Both the position numbers and the translations under genes were made by a program. This document shows, one piece after another, positions 5,168 to 5,353 of a stretch of DNA of 5,353 nt (position 1 is its first letter; each line of letters begins with the position of its first letter). The notes under the pieces are model-generated. The model saw only the letters and a list, made by a program, of their open reading frames with translations, had not been told where the DNA came from and searched no databases. The stretch is from NCBI GenBank assembly GCA_913030785.1, contig CAJWER010000213.1:1-5353 (forward strand). The letters run 5' to 3'. The DNA is from an uncultured Chloroflexota bacterium. GTDB lineage: Bacteria; Chloroflexota; Dehalococcoidia; Lucifugimonadales; CAJWER01.

Positions 5168-5353
5168 TACATACCCCCAACAATTAGATCGTGGTCTACG
5201 GCTGGTATCGGCGGCAGGCAAAACTGATTGGAGGTTTGAGCTCTTCGATGCCCCGACCGATGTAGTGACAAGGTCGTGGTCGTCGCTGAAGGTGAGATAG
5301 ACTGCGCTATAGAGCTCCCCACAGAGAATACTTTAACTGATACCGCACAATGC
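5168..5353. other. Right-end intergenic stretch without a supported gene
   Basis: Short overlapping open frames occur on both strands, but none has a ribosome binding site or recognisable protein sequence. No strong hairpin with a T-run follows the secreted-protein gene, so its terminator is not evident. Confidence 0.5.

Noticed and set aside
1..5353. CRISPR array, IS element ends or toxin-antitoxin pair
   Set aside because: No regularly spaced repeats, no transposase and no recognisable toxin; the two HTH genes alone do not support a toxin-antitoxin call.

Overview
The window looks like accessory DNA from a Gram-negative bacterium, probably recovered from an environmental or metagenomic source. 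Three things suggest this: a polysaccharide chain-length-type membrane protein, an ADP-heptose synthesis domain used for LPS inner core, and a C-terminal sorting domain of the 'YPNPFNP' type. That last domain is common in Bacteroidota, Gemmatimonadota, Latescibacterota and related candidate phyla. I cannot name the organism.

Layout. Positions 1-1697 hold two closely spaced plus-strand genes. The first is the C-terminal part of a coiled-coil, single-membrane-helix protein resembling Wzz/Wzc-type polysaccharide co-polymerases. The second is a striking in-frame chimera: the N-terminal half of an RfaE2/HldE-type cytidylyl/adenylyltransferase, joined near residue 82 to an NHL-repeat fragment and a secretion-type sorting domain. 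Positions 1698-1944 hold a hairpin and a possible short minus-strand reading frame. Positions 1945-3111 (minus) encode a complete tyrosine recombinase. Upstream of it lie a likely promoter, short direct repeats, a stem-loop, and the 3' half of a tRNA-Phe gene ending in CCA (3354-3403). This is the classic displaced att-site end of a tRNA-targeting integrative element, and it is followed by a stem-loop (3420-3457).

Beyond the att site a minus-strand pair encodes two small MerR/excisionase-type helix-turn-helix proteins (4102 down to 3487), perhaps preceded by a 65-codon ORF. The right end (4400-5167) is a secreted protein of unknown function on the plus strand. Its ribosome binding site lies in a 14-bp exact copy of the tRNA 3' terminus.

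Reading. The integrase and att site are solid. By normal tRNA-integration geometry, the element should lie to the left of the tRNA fragment and host DNA (or an older element) to the right. The HTH pair to the right fits an older, decayed element sharing the same target. The intact tRNA-Phe copy that would mark the other end is not in the window. No phage structural genes, CRISPR array, rRNA or IS transposase is seen.
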